In this document: positions 9,001 through 15,195 of the stretch, in pieces
Layout: each line of letters opens with the position of its first letter
Position numbering within the stretch: position 1 is the first letter of the stretch
DNA from: Stenotrophomonas sp. UBA2302
GTDB lineage: Bacteria; Pseudomonadota; Gammaproteobacteria; Xanthomonadales; Xanthomonadaceae
Length of the DNA: 18,039 bases
Reading direction: 5' to 3'
NCBI GenBank assembly: GCA_002345545.1
Contig: DDVW01000006.1
Coordinates: forward strand, 39,906 to 57,944
Made by a program: the position numbers and the translations under genes
The notes under the pieces: model-generated
Database searches by the model: none
Told to the model about the DNA's origin: nothing
What the model saw: the letters and a program-made list of their open reading frames with translations, nothing else

Positions 9001-9223
9001 CGAGCGCATCGCCAATGGCGTCCACGTCGGCAATGTCTACGTCAACCGCAACCAGATCGGTGCGGTGGTCGGCGTGCAGCCGTTCGGCGGCCAGGGCCTG
9101 TCCGGTACCGGTCCGAAGGCCGGCGGCCCGCACTACCTGCTGCGCTTTGCCACCGAGAAGACGGTGACGGTGAACACCACCGCCGCCGGCGGCAACGCCT
9201 CGCTGCTGACCCTGGGCGATTGA
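6011..9223 (+). CDS. putA: Bifunctional proline dehydrogenase / L-glutamate gamma-semialdehyde dehydrogenase
   Basis: A 1070-residue enzyme that oxidises proline to P5C with FAD, passing electrons to quinone, then oxidises glutamate semialdehyde to glutamate with NAD+. The helical arm and proline dehydrogenase barrel fill residues 1 to about 540, with RLVKGAYWD (374-382), YEHQKLHGMG (447-456) and the proline-binding pair Arg491-Arg492 in LVRRLLENGANSSF. The aldehyde dehydrogenase part follows from about 600, with Glu825 in ETGGQN, catalytic Cys859 in SAGQRCSAAR, and EIFGPVL. There is no N-terminal ribbon-helix-helix domain, so this is the short, non-autoregulatory form; regulation must come from elsewhere. 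In-frame starts exist at 6005 (GTG), 6011 and 6017 (ATG); none has a strong ribosome binding site. A terminator follows 27 bases after the stop. Confidence 0.97.
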   Translation: MPMNASASPHAAAALPLLSSELPPKPAALRQAITDGWLKDEASHVRELLEQARLPAAEQAQVQATAADLVRRVRARAKNQGAIEAFMRQYDLGSEEGVLLMCVAEALLRIPDQETADKLIRDKLGEADWKKHMGQSDSVLVNASTWGLMLTGHLVDLADATKRDVHGAFKRLIGRVGEPVIRLAVRQAMKIMGHQFVMGRTIDEALARSHKGDNSNYRYSFDMLGEGALTMKDALRYLEDYRRAIHAIGSDNLARGGKADGDVTASHGISIKLSALYPRYEHAKRERVLRDLVPGVLELAQLAKSYGIGCTVDAEETDRLELSLDIIERVVSDPSLKGWEGFGIVVQAYQKRTPYTIDYLADLARRIGHKLQVRLVKGAYWDAEIKRAQIEGLAGYPVFTRKQNTDVSYIACAKRLFGHSDAIYPMFATHNAHTIAVIKQIGAGHTYEHQKLHGMGDDLYAEVIPADRLDVPCRVYAPVGSHEDLLPYLVRRLLENGANSSFVNRITDDEVSIDELIRDPVEAVSSFASIPHPKIPLPVDLLRSQNHDRNNSMGINLANDNDLRALAEQLNAAIKPWHAAPLVPGATITTAAQPVTNPADTREVVGQWQAADAATVQQALANAVAAQPAWNRTPAASRAAILEHAADQLEARIAEFMALCVKEAGKSLPDSVAEVREAVDFLRYYAKQARAQFGTVEQLPSPTGESNELQLHGRGVFVCISPWNFPLAIFLGQVSAALAAGNSVIAKPAEQTNLVGYYAVKLLLDAGVPEGVLQFLPGDGATVGAALTADPRVAGVAFTGSTETARAINRAMAARDAAIGVLIAETGGQNAFIADSSALPEQIVKDAIGSAFTSAGQRCSAARVLFVQDDIADKVMTMLAGAMAELKIGDPGLLSTDVGPVIDADALQILSDHAKRMDAEARLIAAAKLPADAAHGTFFAPRAYELKDLNQLHKEIFGPVLHLIRWKADQLDAVIAQINATGYGLTLGVHSRIDETVERIANGVHVGNVYVNRNQIGAVVGVQPFGGQGLSGTGPKAGGPHYLLRFATEKTVTVNTTAAGGNASLLTLGD

Positions 9224-9250
9224 TCCAGCACAGCCTGCGCAACAACGGAA

Positions 9251-9275
9251 AACCCCGCGCAAGCGGGGTTTTTCT
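9251..9275 (+). terminator. Intrinsic terminator of putA
   Basis: A perfect 8-bp stem AACCCCGC (9251-9258) / GCGGGGTT (9263-9270) around a GCAA loop is followed by TTTCTT. It sits 27 bases downstream of the putA stop. The A's before the stem are few, so it is mainly a plus-strand terminator. Confidence 0.9.
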
Positions 9276-9282
9276 TGCACAG

Positions 9283-9343
9283 TGCCCGGCCATGCCCGGC
9301 CGGACCTTTCCAGGAAATGCCCCCGCCTTGCAGCAACGGCGGG
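9283..9343. repeat. Short tandem and inverted repeats in the putA-FadL gap
   Basis: TGCCCGGCC occurs twice with a period of 10 (9283 and 9293). It is followed by an inverted repeat CCCGCC (9322-9327) / GGCGGG (9338-9343) whose inner arms TTGC and GCAA also match, making a near-perfect palindrome. No coding signal is seen in the 303-base gap; apart from these it holds two terminators and the palindrome at 9408. Confidence 0.35.
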
Positions 9344-9407
9344 AGCAGCGCAAGTAGTGAAGCCGGCATCAATGAAATCACCCGTGCCGCTGCAATCAGA
9401 TAAACCA

Positions 9408-9435
9408 CCTGCTTCGCGGCTCACGCCGCTCCTGC
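9408..9435 (-). repeat. REP-like palindromic element (single copy)
   Basis: On the minus strand the element begins GCAGGAGCGGC, has the loop GTGA, and continues GCCGC GAAGCAGG; the stem is GCGGC (9416-9420) with GCCGC (9425-9429). Repetitive extragenic palindromes starting G(T/C)AGGAGCG, with a short symmetrical stem and a GCGA tail, are familiar in Xanthomonadaceae and Pseudomonas. Assignment is from remembered consensus, and only one copy lies in the window. Its place in a gap between two converging transcription units fits. Confidence 0.5.
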
Positions 9436-9475
9436 AAACGCACGCCCGCCCATGCCGCACCATCGGCACACAAAC

Positions 9476-9503
9476 AAAAAGCCCCGCTTTCGCGGGGCTT
9501 TTG
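9476..9503. terminator. Bidirectional terminator, mainly for the FadL gene
   Basis: A perfect 8-bp stem AGCCCCGC (9480-9487) / GCGGGGCT (9492-9499) around TTTC is flanked by AAAA on the left and TTT on the right. On the minus strand the hairpin is followed by TTTTTG, good for ending the FadL transcript, whose stop codon lies 24 bases before it. It can also catch plus-strand readthrough from putA. Confidence 0.88.
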
Positions 9504-9526
9504 GCATGCATCAGCTACGGGTTCGA

Positions 9527-10960
9527 TCAGAACTTGTAGTTGATCGAAGCGGCGAGGATGTCACCACCCACGTCGTACTTGCCCTGCAGCACGTTGCCGG
9601 TGGCCGAGGTGGCGTTGATCGCCGGCTCGTTGGTAAACAGGTGGGTGTAGCCGAAGTTGAACTCGGTGTTCTCCTTCGGGGTCCAGCCCAAGCCCAGCGA
9701 CAGCCACTTGCGGGTCACGTCCGGCACGCGCACGTCACGGTGCTCGTAGCTGGTCGGGGATTCGTCATAGGCCACACCACCGCGCAGGGTGATGGTCTCA
9801 GACAGCTTGTACTCGGTACCGATCGAACCGAAGGTGGTGTCCTTGTAATGGAAGCCCAGCACGCTGTCCGGCTGATTGGAAGCGAAGTCCACGGTCACCT
9901 GGTCGAAAGCCGACTTCCACGCGGTGCGCGACACGTCGCCCATCACCGTCCAGCGGTCGTTGATGCGGTGGCTGACACTCATCGTCACCGATGCCGGCAG
10001 GGTCACGGTCGCCTTGCCCGAGGCGTCGATGAAGGTGCCCGGAGCAGTCTGGGCCAGCAGCGCAGCCGTCGCCGGGGTCACTTCGAAGTTCGCCTTGCCA
10101 CCGGTGATCTTGTGCTCAACCTTCGAGCGGTAGCTGAAGGCGATGTTGGTGTCTTCGCTCGGGCTCAGGGTGGTACCGAGCACGTAGCCGACGGCATTGT
10201 TGTCGCCTTCGATGGTGACAAAGCCGTCAGCACTGCCCGGGTAGAAGCCCATGGCAGCCATCTGCTGGGCCGCGGCCTGCGCGGCGGCCTGTGCCTGCGC
10301 TGCACCGCCACCGGCGGCCAGGGCAGCCGCAGCGGCCTTCTGCTGGGCGGTGCCGTTGATCACCGAGCCCATGTCCAGCGCATTGGACAGTTCGATGGTC
10401 AGGTGCTCGACGAACACCGACGCACCGAAGGACACATACGGATTGACGTCATAGGAGAACGCCGCGCCCAGGTCGATGGCCTTCAGGTCGGTGGTGACGC
10501 CGTGGTAGCGGCCCACCCAGTTCTGGTCGTATTCGGTCTTGAAGCCGAACGGCACGGTCAGCGAGACGCCGAAGTGCATGTTGTCGTTCTCACCGAACGG
10601 CACATGGAAATAGGCCGCCGGAACCGGGGCGATCATGCCGGCGTCGCCGCCGTTGCCGCCACTGATCGGGGTACCGTTGGCGTTGTAGGCACCGAATTTC
10701 TCGAAATCGGCCGAGAAGCTGATGGCGCTCACGTCGGCCTGGAACTGGCGGCCGTCGAGCAGGCGCATCGAGGCCGGGTTGGTGGCGACCACCGAGGCGT
10801 CGCCCCAGGCGCTGGTAGAACCGGCAAACGCGCGGCCCAGGCCCTTGGCGCTGTTTTCCTTCAGCTGGAAGGCGGCGGCGTCGGCATGGCTGAATGCGAG
10901 CGCGCCGGCGATGCCAACGGCCAGGGCGGTGATGCGGGCAATCGAGGAAGCAGTTTGCAT
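9527..10960 (-). CDS. FadL/OmpP1/TodX family outer membrane transporter
   Basis: A 477-residue outer membrane beta-barrel that takes up long-chain fatty acids or other hydrophobic compounds by lateral diffusion. A signal peptide (about residues 1-28, cut near SHADA) is followed by the FadL N-terminal plug sequence and the hallmark NPA at 61-63 (VVATNPASM). The chain ends in a barrel-type final strand with terminal Phe (SINYKF). Residues 203-237 are an Ala/Gln-rich low-complexity insert between barrel strands. The ATG at 10960 is preferred over a start at 11062 because the signal peptide begins there and GGAGAGAG lies 9 bases before it. It is a single-gene unit with its own promoter and terminator. 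The substrate cannot be told from sequence; FadL itself is the nearest well-known model. Confidence 0.93.
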   Translation of the reverse strand: MQTASSIARITALAVGIAGALAFSHADAAAFQLKENSAKGLGRAFAGSTSAWGDASVVATNPASMRLLDGRQFQADVSAISFSADFEKFGAYNANGTPISGGNGGDAGMIAPVPAAYFHVPFGENDNMHFGVSLTVPFGFKTEYDQNWVGRYHGVTTDLKAIDLGAAFSYDVNPYVSFGASVFVEHLTIELSNALDMGSVINGTAQQKAAAAALAAGGGAAQAQAAAQAAAQQMAAMGFYPGSADGFVTIEGDNNAVGYVLGTTLSPSEDTNIAFSYRSKVEHKITGGKANFEVTPATAALLAQTAPGTFIDASGKATVTLPASVTMSVSHRINDRWTVMGDVSRTAWKSAFDQVTVDFASNQPDSVLGFHYKDTTFGSIGTEYKLSETITLRGGVAYDESPTSYEHRDVRVPDVTRKWLSLGLGWTPKENTEFNFGYTHLFTNEPAINATSATGNVLQGKYDVGGDILAASINYKF

Positions 10961-11059
10961 GGTGGACACTCTCTCCGGAAACAATGAAAAATCGCTTGTG
11001 CGCCTTGCATTGGCGGCACCACCTCGGTGGCCCGTCAATGCGCCGGAGACCCCTCCCGA

Positions 11060-11106
11060 CATACGACGCCGTATGCGAGTATCCCCCAGCTTGGTTAACT
11101 AAACAA
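11060..11106 (-). promoter_or_regulatory. FadL promoter with a palindromic putative operator at the start point
   Basis: On the minus strand -35 TTGTTT (11106-11101), a 17-base spacer and -10 GATACT (11083-11078) form a reasonable sigma-70 promoter. Right after it, covering the expected start at about 11071, lies a perfect inverted repeat CATACG (11060-11065) - ACGC - CGTATG (11070-11075). A repressor bound there would block initiation; TetR-type fatty-acid regulators such as FadR/PsrA are a plausible but unproven class. The transcript would have a leader of about 110 bases, with a small CCACC/GGTGG hairpin at 11019-11030. Confidence 0.5.
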
Positions 11107-11177
11107 TAACGTTGCCGGTTCCGCTTTCCTTTGCGCGGCGCATCGTTTGGGCAGCGGAGCGGTTAGGCTAGAGGCGC

Positions 11178-11870
11178 ATGTTCGTCTCCATTCCCTCCCG
11201 CAAGAAGCCGGGGCTGCGCTGGGCGGTACCGTTGCTGGTGATCGCGCTGTGGATCGCATTCCTCTGGTCGATCACCCGGCCGAACGAGGCCTGGCGCACG
11301 CTGTGGATGAACTGGGGCGCGCTGTCCACCGGCCTGGGAACCCCGCAGGAGGCGTGGGCGGTATTGCGCGATGGCAGTGCCTGGCGCCTGTTCACCGCGC
11401 TGTTCCTGCACGCGGATTGGCCGCACCTGCTCGGCAACCTGGTGTTCCTGCTGATCTTCGGCCTGCCCGCCGAACGTGTGCTGGGGCCGTGGCGCCTGCT
11501 GTTGCTGTTCCTGCTTGGCGGCGCCGCCTCCAACCTCGCCGCGCTGTACGTGATGGGCAAGCCGGACCAGACCATCATCGGCGCCAGCGGTGCGGTATCG
11601 GCGCTGCTGGGCACGTATCTGGCGCTGTTTCCCGGCGCCCGGCTGGGCGTGGTGGTGCCACTGGGGCTGTTCCTGGAATTCATCCGTGCACCGGCCTTCC
11701 TGCTGATCGGTGTGTGGGCGGCCCTGCAGGTGGTGTTCACCTATATCAGCCCGGGGTTCGGCCAGGTGGCATGGTCGGCGCACCTGGCCGGCTTCCTGTT
11801 CGGCATCGTCTACGGGCTGTACGTGCGCGCGGCCATCGCACGGCGGCTGCGCAAGCGGCAGGGTTTCTAG
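11178..11870 (+). CDS. Rhomboid family intramembrane serine protease
   Basis: A 230-residue membrane protease of the GlpG/rhomboid type, cleaving substrate transmembrane segments within the inner membrane. Six core helices are predicted, with a hydrophobic N-terminal helix at about 15-31. The catalytic dyad is complete: Ser137 in GASGAVSALLG and His202 in AHLAGFLFG. The oxyanion/structural residues His78, His83 and Asn87 in LHADWPHLLGN and the Trp69-Arg70 of the L1 loop are also present, so an active protease is expected. There is no GlpG-like N-terminal cytoplasmic domain. AGAGG lies 4-8 bases before the ATG. No clear promoter is seen in the 115 bases upstream. It is divergent from the FadL gene; DUF1820 follows after 34 bases. 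The substrate is unknown. Confidence 0.93.
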   Translation: MFVSIPSRKKPGLRWAVPLLVIALWIAFLWSITRPNEAWRTLWMNWGALSTGLGTPQEAWAVLRDGSAWRLFTALFLHADWPHLLGNLVFLLIFGLPAERVLGPWRLLLLFLLGGAASNLAALYVMGKPDQTIIGASGAVSALLGTYLALFPGARLGVVVPLGLFLEFIRAPAFLLIGVWAALQVVFTYISPGFGQVAWSAHLAGFLFGIVYGLYVRAAIARRLRKRQGF

Positions 11871-11892
11871 CACCGCTATCGGGAGCGGCTCC

Positions 11893-11905
11893 TATAATCG
11901 CCGCA
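11893..11905 (+). promoter_or_regulatory. Perfect -10 element placing transcription start at the DUF1820 ATG
   Basis: TATAAT (11893-11898) matches the sigma-70 -10 consensus fully and ends 6 bases before the A of the ATG at 11905, so the predicted start point coincides with the start codon. No good -35 lies at 16-19 bases and there is no extended -10. No ribosome binding site lies between it and the gene, which suggests a leaderless message. Confidence 0.5.
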
Positions 11906-12228
11906 TGACCCAAAAACCGCTTTACAAAGTCACTTTCCTCAACCACGGCAAGGTCTACGAGCTGTACGCACGGCGCGTGGGCGGCAGCCACCTGTGGGGC
12001 TTCAACGAGGTCGCCGAGCTGGTGTTCGATATCCACGACGGCCTGGTCGTGGATCCCACCGAGGAACGCCTGCGCGAGGAGTTCGGCAATACAAAGGTGC
12101 TGCACCTGCCGATGCAGAGCATCGTGCGCATCGAGGAAGTGGAGAAGAAGGGCCTGTCGGCAATCCGCGACGCAGCCACCGGCGAGAAGGTGATCACGCC
12201 CTTCCCGATGCCCGGCAAGCCGCGCTGA
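11905..12228 (+). CDS. DUF1820 family protein
   Basis: A 107-residue soluble protein recognised as DUF1820 from its start (KVTFLNHGKVYELYARRV) and the middle segment WGFNEVAELVFD. The family is small, conserved in gammaproteobacteria and of unknown function. It has no signal peptide, membrane helix or obvious catalytic motif; the end PFPMPGKPR is typical. The ATG at 11905 is chosen because family homology begins there, although the frame stays open upstream to 11710 inside the rhomboid gene. The gene lies 34 bases after the rhomboid stop; it could be cotranscribed, but it has its own consensus -10 and no ribosome binding site, pointing to leaderless expression. Confidence 0.92.
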   Translation: MTQKPLYKVTFLNHGKVYELYARRVGGSHLWGFNEVAELVFDIHDGLVVDPTEERLREEFGNTKVLHLPMQSIVRIEEVEKKGLSAIRDAATGEKVITPFPMPGKPR

Positions 12229-12238
12229 GTTGACATCG

Positions 12239-12265
12239 GGCGGCCCCGCAGCGCGCAGGGCCGCC
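12239..12265. terminator. GC-rich hairpin between convergent DUF1820 and ctpA
   Basis: An 8-bp perfect inverted repeat GGCGGCCC (12239-12246) / GGGCCGCC (12258-12265) lies in the 44-base gap between two converging genes. No T-tract follows on either strand. It probably acts as a shared 3'-end structure. Confidence 0.45.
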
Positions 12266-12272
12266 GCTAGAC

Positions 12273-13712
12273 TTACTTGTCCTCGCCGCCGTCGCGGGCC
12301 GGCTTGTCCGCTTCCGGTTGGGCTTCTTCCGGTGTGGCCAAGGCCTCCGGCTTGGCCGGTGCGCTGCCCTGCGGCTGCACCGTTTCCGCCGTGACAGCCG
12401 GTTTCGCCCGCGCCATCGCGGCGGCCACCGAGCCCGGACGCTTGAGTTCCTGCAATGCCGAGTGGACCGGCGCCTCGCCCGGCAGCACCGCGCCGGCCTT
12501 GATCGCGTCCGCCTCGTCATCCCCGCGCAGATGGCCCGGCAGGCGGGCCTCGCTGTAGTCGCGCAGGCTGGCCGGCAGATCCTTGCGTACTTCCTCCGGG
12601 TCCGGAACCAGTTCCACATCCGGCACGATGCCAGTGGCCTGGATCGAGCGACCGCTGGGCGTGTAATAGCGCGCCGTGGTGAGCTTGACCGAATCGCCGT
12701 TGTCCAGCGGCAGCACGGTCTGCACCGAGCCCTTGCCAAAGGTGCGGCTGCCGACGATGCGGGCGCGCTGGTTGTCACGCAACGCACCGGCCAGCACTTC
12801 CGAGGCGCTGGCCGAACCGGCATCCACCAGCACCACCACCGGCGCGTTCTTCAGCAGGTCACCGGGCGTGGCATCGAATCGGGCGTCACTGATGGCGATA
12901 CGGCCGCGGGTACTGACGATGCCGCCTTTCTCCAGCAGATCATCGGCCACCTGCACCGCGGCGGTCAGCAGGCCGCCCGGGTTGCTGCGCAGGTCCAGCA
13001 CCAGCCCCTTGAGCCTGCCACCGGCGGCGGCCTGCAACTGCACGACATGCTTCTGGAAGTCGGCACCGGTATCGGCCTGGAACGTGCTGATGCGGATATA
13101 GCCGTAACCGGGCTCCAGCATCTTGCTGCGCACGCTGGTGATGCGGATGGTTTCGCGGGTGACGCTGACATCGAACGGCGGCTCATCGCCACGCTCCAGG
13201 GTCAGCACCACGGTACTGCCGGCCGGGCCGCGCAACGGCTCCATCGCCTCGATCGCGGAGATCGGCTTGCCATCGATGGCGATGATCAGGTCGCCGGCAC
13301 GCAGGCCGGCACGCGCGGCCGGGGTGTCGTCGATCGGTGAGACCACCTTCAGCACGTTTTCCTGCTGCAGCAGTTCCACACCGATGCCTTCATAGGCGCC
13401 GGCGGCCTGCTCGTCGAACGCCTCGGCATCGGCCTTGTCGAAATAGGTGCTGTGCGGGTCCAGCTCCAGCAGCAGGCCGCGCACGGCCGACTGCATCAGC
13501 ACCTTGTCATCCACCGGCTCGACATAGGCGGCCCGCACCGCGTTGTAGACGCCGACGAAGCGGCGGATCTCATCCAGCGGCACCCGTGAGGTGACCGACT
13601 CCTTGGCATCGGGATCATCCGCCCCCGCTACCTTGGCCGGGGCACTCTGCGCCAGCGTGACCGCAGGGGACAGGGCGAACAACAGCGCAGCTGCAAGACC
13701 GGCTACACGCAT
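12273..13712 (-). CDS. ctpA: S41 family C-terminal processing peptidase (CtpA type)
   Basis: A 479-residue periplasmic serine protease. It has a signal peptide (about residues 1-21, ending LAQ), an N-terminal helical segment, a PDZ domain (about 105-185, with AGLRAGDLIIAIDG) and the S41 catalytic core. The Ser/Lys/Gln set is present: Ser302 in GSASASEVLAGAL, Lys327 in FGKGSVQTV and Gln331. In Pseudomonas aeruginosa CtpA works with a lipoprotein partner to degrade peptidoglycan hydrolases, so a similar role is inferred. The C-terminal 100 residues are rich in Ala, Pro and Glu and likely disordered. ATG at 13712 is preferred over ATG at 13724 because GGAG lies six bases before it and the signal peptide starts cleanly. 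It follows envC by 111 bases, a pairing also known from pseudomonads. Confidence 0.95.
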   Translation of the reverse strand: MRVAGLAAALLFALSPAVTLAQSAPAKVAGADDPDAKESVTSRVPLDEIRRFVGVYNAVRAAYVEPVDDKVLMQSAVRGLLLELDPHSTYFDKADAEAFDEQAAGAYEGIGVELLQQENVLKVVSPIDDTPAARAGLRAGDLIIAIDGKPISAIEAMEPLRGPAGSTVVLTLERGDEPPFDVSVTRETIRITSVRSKMLEPGYGYIRISTFQADTGADFQKHVVQLQAAAGGRLKGLVLDLRSNPGGLLTAAVQVADDLLEKGGIVSTRGRIAISDARFDATPGDLLKNAPVVVLVDAGSASASEVLAGALRDNQRARIVGSRTFGKGSVQTVLPLDNGDSVKLTTARYYTPSGRSIQATGIVPDVELVPDPEEVRKDLPASLRDYSEARLPGHLRGDDEADAIKAGAVLPGEAPVHSALQELKRPGSVAAAMARAKPAVTAETVQPQGSAPAKPEALATPEEAQPEADKPARDGGEDK

Positions 13713-13756
13713 GAACCACTCCATGAGAAAACAGGGCGCGCGACAGGCGCGTTCCG

Positions 13757-13762
13757 ATTATG
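13757..13762 (-). promoter_or_regulatory. Possible internal promoter -10 for ctpA
   Basis: On the minus strand CATAAT (five of six consensus positions) lies about 45 bases before the ctpA start, in the gap after envC. No good -35 is present at 16-18 bases. It may allow ctpA expression independent of envC. Confidence 0.3.
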
Positions 13763-13805
13763 CGCGAAGCACGGCTAAATCCGCGTTGAACCTGTGTCTG
13801 TGCCG

Positions 13806-13822
13806 GCAGCGGTACACGCTGC
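13806..13822 (-). other. Hairpin just after the envC stop
   Basis: GCAGCG (13806-13811) / CGCTGC (13817-13822) pair around a 5-base loop and abut the envC stop codon at 13824. There is no T-tract, so readthrough into ctpA is likely; it may set relative mRNA levels. Confidence 0.35.
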
Positions 13823-13823
13823 G

Positions 13824-15086
13824 TTACTGGCGTTGCAGCCAGGTCCCCGGGTCCACCGGCTGACCATTGCGGCGCAGCTCGAAATACAGCGCCGGGGTGC
13901 CCTGTCCGCCGGAATTCCCGACCCGCGCCACCGCATCGCCGCGTTTGATGCGCGCCCCGGCATCCTTGAGCAGGGTGTCATTGTGCGCATACAGGCTCAT
14001 GTAGCCATTGCCGTGGTCGACGATCAGGATCATGCCGTAGCCGGTCATCCAGTCGGAAAACACCACCGTGCCATCGGCCACCGCGGTGATCGTGCTGCCC
14101 ACCGCCGCGCCGATCAGCACGCCATTGCTGCGGCGGCCATCCGGCAGACGCCCGCCATAGCGCGCCAGCAGGTTGCCCGAAAGCGGCCAGCCCAGCCCGC
14201 CGACCTTGGGTGCGGCGGCATTGGCCACGACCCTCGGCGGTGTCTTTCCCTGGCTGCCACGTGCACCGGCACCTTCGGCCTGTTTGCCCTTCCCGGCTTC
14301 CGCACGGCGGGCGGCAGCCCGACGCTCGGCATCGGCACGGACTGCCGCCGCACGCAGGTTGGCGAGCACACGTTCCAGTCCACGCGCATCCTGACCCAGC
14401 GCTTTCTCGCGTTCACTGCGATCCTGGTAGCGGCTGTCCAGCTCCGACAGTACCGAAGCACGCTGGCGCCGGTCCTGGGCCAACGCAGCGACCTGCTGCC
14501 GCTGCTGTTCGCGCGCCTGCTCCAGCTCCTGACTGCGCGCCACAACCTGCTGTTCGGTGACGGCGAGTGCCTGCAGGTCGGCGGTCAGGGCGCTGATCGA
14601 GCGGGCACGCTCGCGCTGCAGGTAGCGGTGATAGGCCAGTTCACGGTTGGCATCGGCCACCGTGTCCTGCGCCAGCAGCAGCTTCAACGGGGCGTGGCTG
14701 CCCAACTGGTAGGCGCTGCGCAGCAACGCGGCCAGTTGCCGACGTTGCCGGGCCAGCCCTTGCTGCAGTTGCTGCTTGTGTTGCTGCAGCTCGGCCAGAG
14801 CCTGCTGTTCACGCTGGATCGCCGCTTCGGCCTCGGCCACCGCGCGACCGCTGCGGGCGACCTTCTGGTCGGCCTCACGCAGCCGCTGGCTGGCCTGGGT
14901 ACGCTGCTGCTCCAGTTGCCGGCGCTCTTGGGTGACGCCCTTCAGCTCACCACGCAGCTGCTGCAGCTTCTTCTCGGTGTCACGCGGGCTGGTCTGCGCC
15001 AGCAACGGTCCGGCCAGCAGCACCAGCACCAGCATGCAACCGCCAGACCAGCGCGACAGCGCCGCTGATTGGCCGGGAGTTCGCAT
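13824..15086 (-). CDS. envC: EnvC-like murein hydrolase activator (degenerate LytM domain)
   Basis: A 420-residue exported protein. A hydrophobic export segment (about residues 13-31) is followed by a long Gln/Arg/Glu-rich coiled coil (about 35-260), a linker, and a C-terminal LytM/M23 domain (about 298-415). The metal ligands of active LytM enzymes are missing: the first His is Asn321 (RRSNGVLIG) and the final HxH is Ala399-Leu400-Tyr401 (PALYFEL); only His368 in LYAHND remains. This is the pattern of EnvC/NlpD-type proteins, which do not cut peptidoglycan but switch on amidases during septum splitting. The ATG at 15086 is chosen over 15299 because the export signal begins here; no clear ribosome binding site is seen. 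It heads a unit with ctpA and is divergent from the gene at 15196. Confidence 0.92.
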   Translation of the reverse strand: MRTPGQSAALSRWSGGCMLVLVLLAGPLLAQTSPRDTEKKLQQLRGELKGVTQERRQLEQQRTQASQRLREADQKVARSGRAVAEAEAAIQREQQALAELQQHKQQLQQGLARQRRQLAALLRSAYQLGSHAPLKLLLAQDTVADANRELAYHRYLQRERARSISALTADLQALAVTEQQVVARSQELEQAREQQRQQVAALAQDRRQRASVLSELDSRYQDRSEREKALGQDARGLERVLANLRAAAVRADAERRAAARRAEAGKGKQAEGAGARGSQGKTPPRVVANAAAPKVGGLGWPLSGNLLARYGGRLPDGRRSNGVLIGAAVGSTITAVADGTVVFSDWMTGYGMILIVDHGNGYMSLYAHNDTLLKDAGARIKRGDAVARVGNSGGQGTPALYFELRRNGQPVDPGTWLQRQ

Positions 15087-15195
15087 GGGGAGAATCTGGC
15101 GCAATGCGGTTCCAGTGACTTCAGGCAGGTGCGGATTGTAACCAAGCGTGGTGCCATCGATGCTGGTCCATTGGAATATCCGTCCCGGAGGCTCC

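Noticed and set aside
5921..9511. A 1196-codon open frame on the minus strand across the whole of putA
   Set aside because: It is antisense to a clear PutA with intact catalytic motifs, and its composition (rich in Gly, Val, His, Gln, Arg, Asp, Leu) is what antisense of high-GC3 codons gives. It runs through both terminators and has no recognisable domain.
9452..10987. A 511-codon plus-strand frame opposite the FadL-type gene
   Set aside because: It has the same length as, and is almost the mirror of, the real gene, begins inside the terminator, and has no family features.
13794..15068. A 424-codon plus-strand frame opposite envC
   Set aside because: It is antisense to the coiled-coil gene; its Gln/Leu repeats are the complement of the coiled-coil codons.
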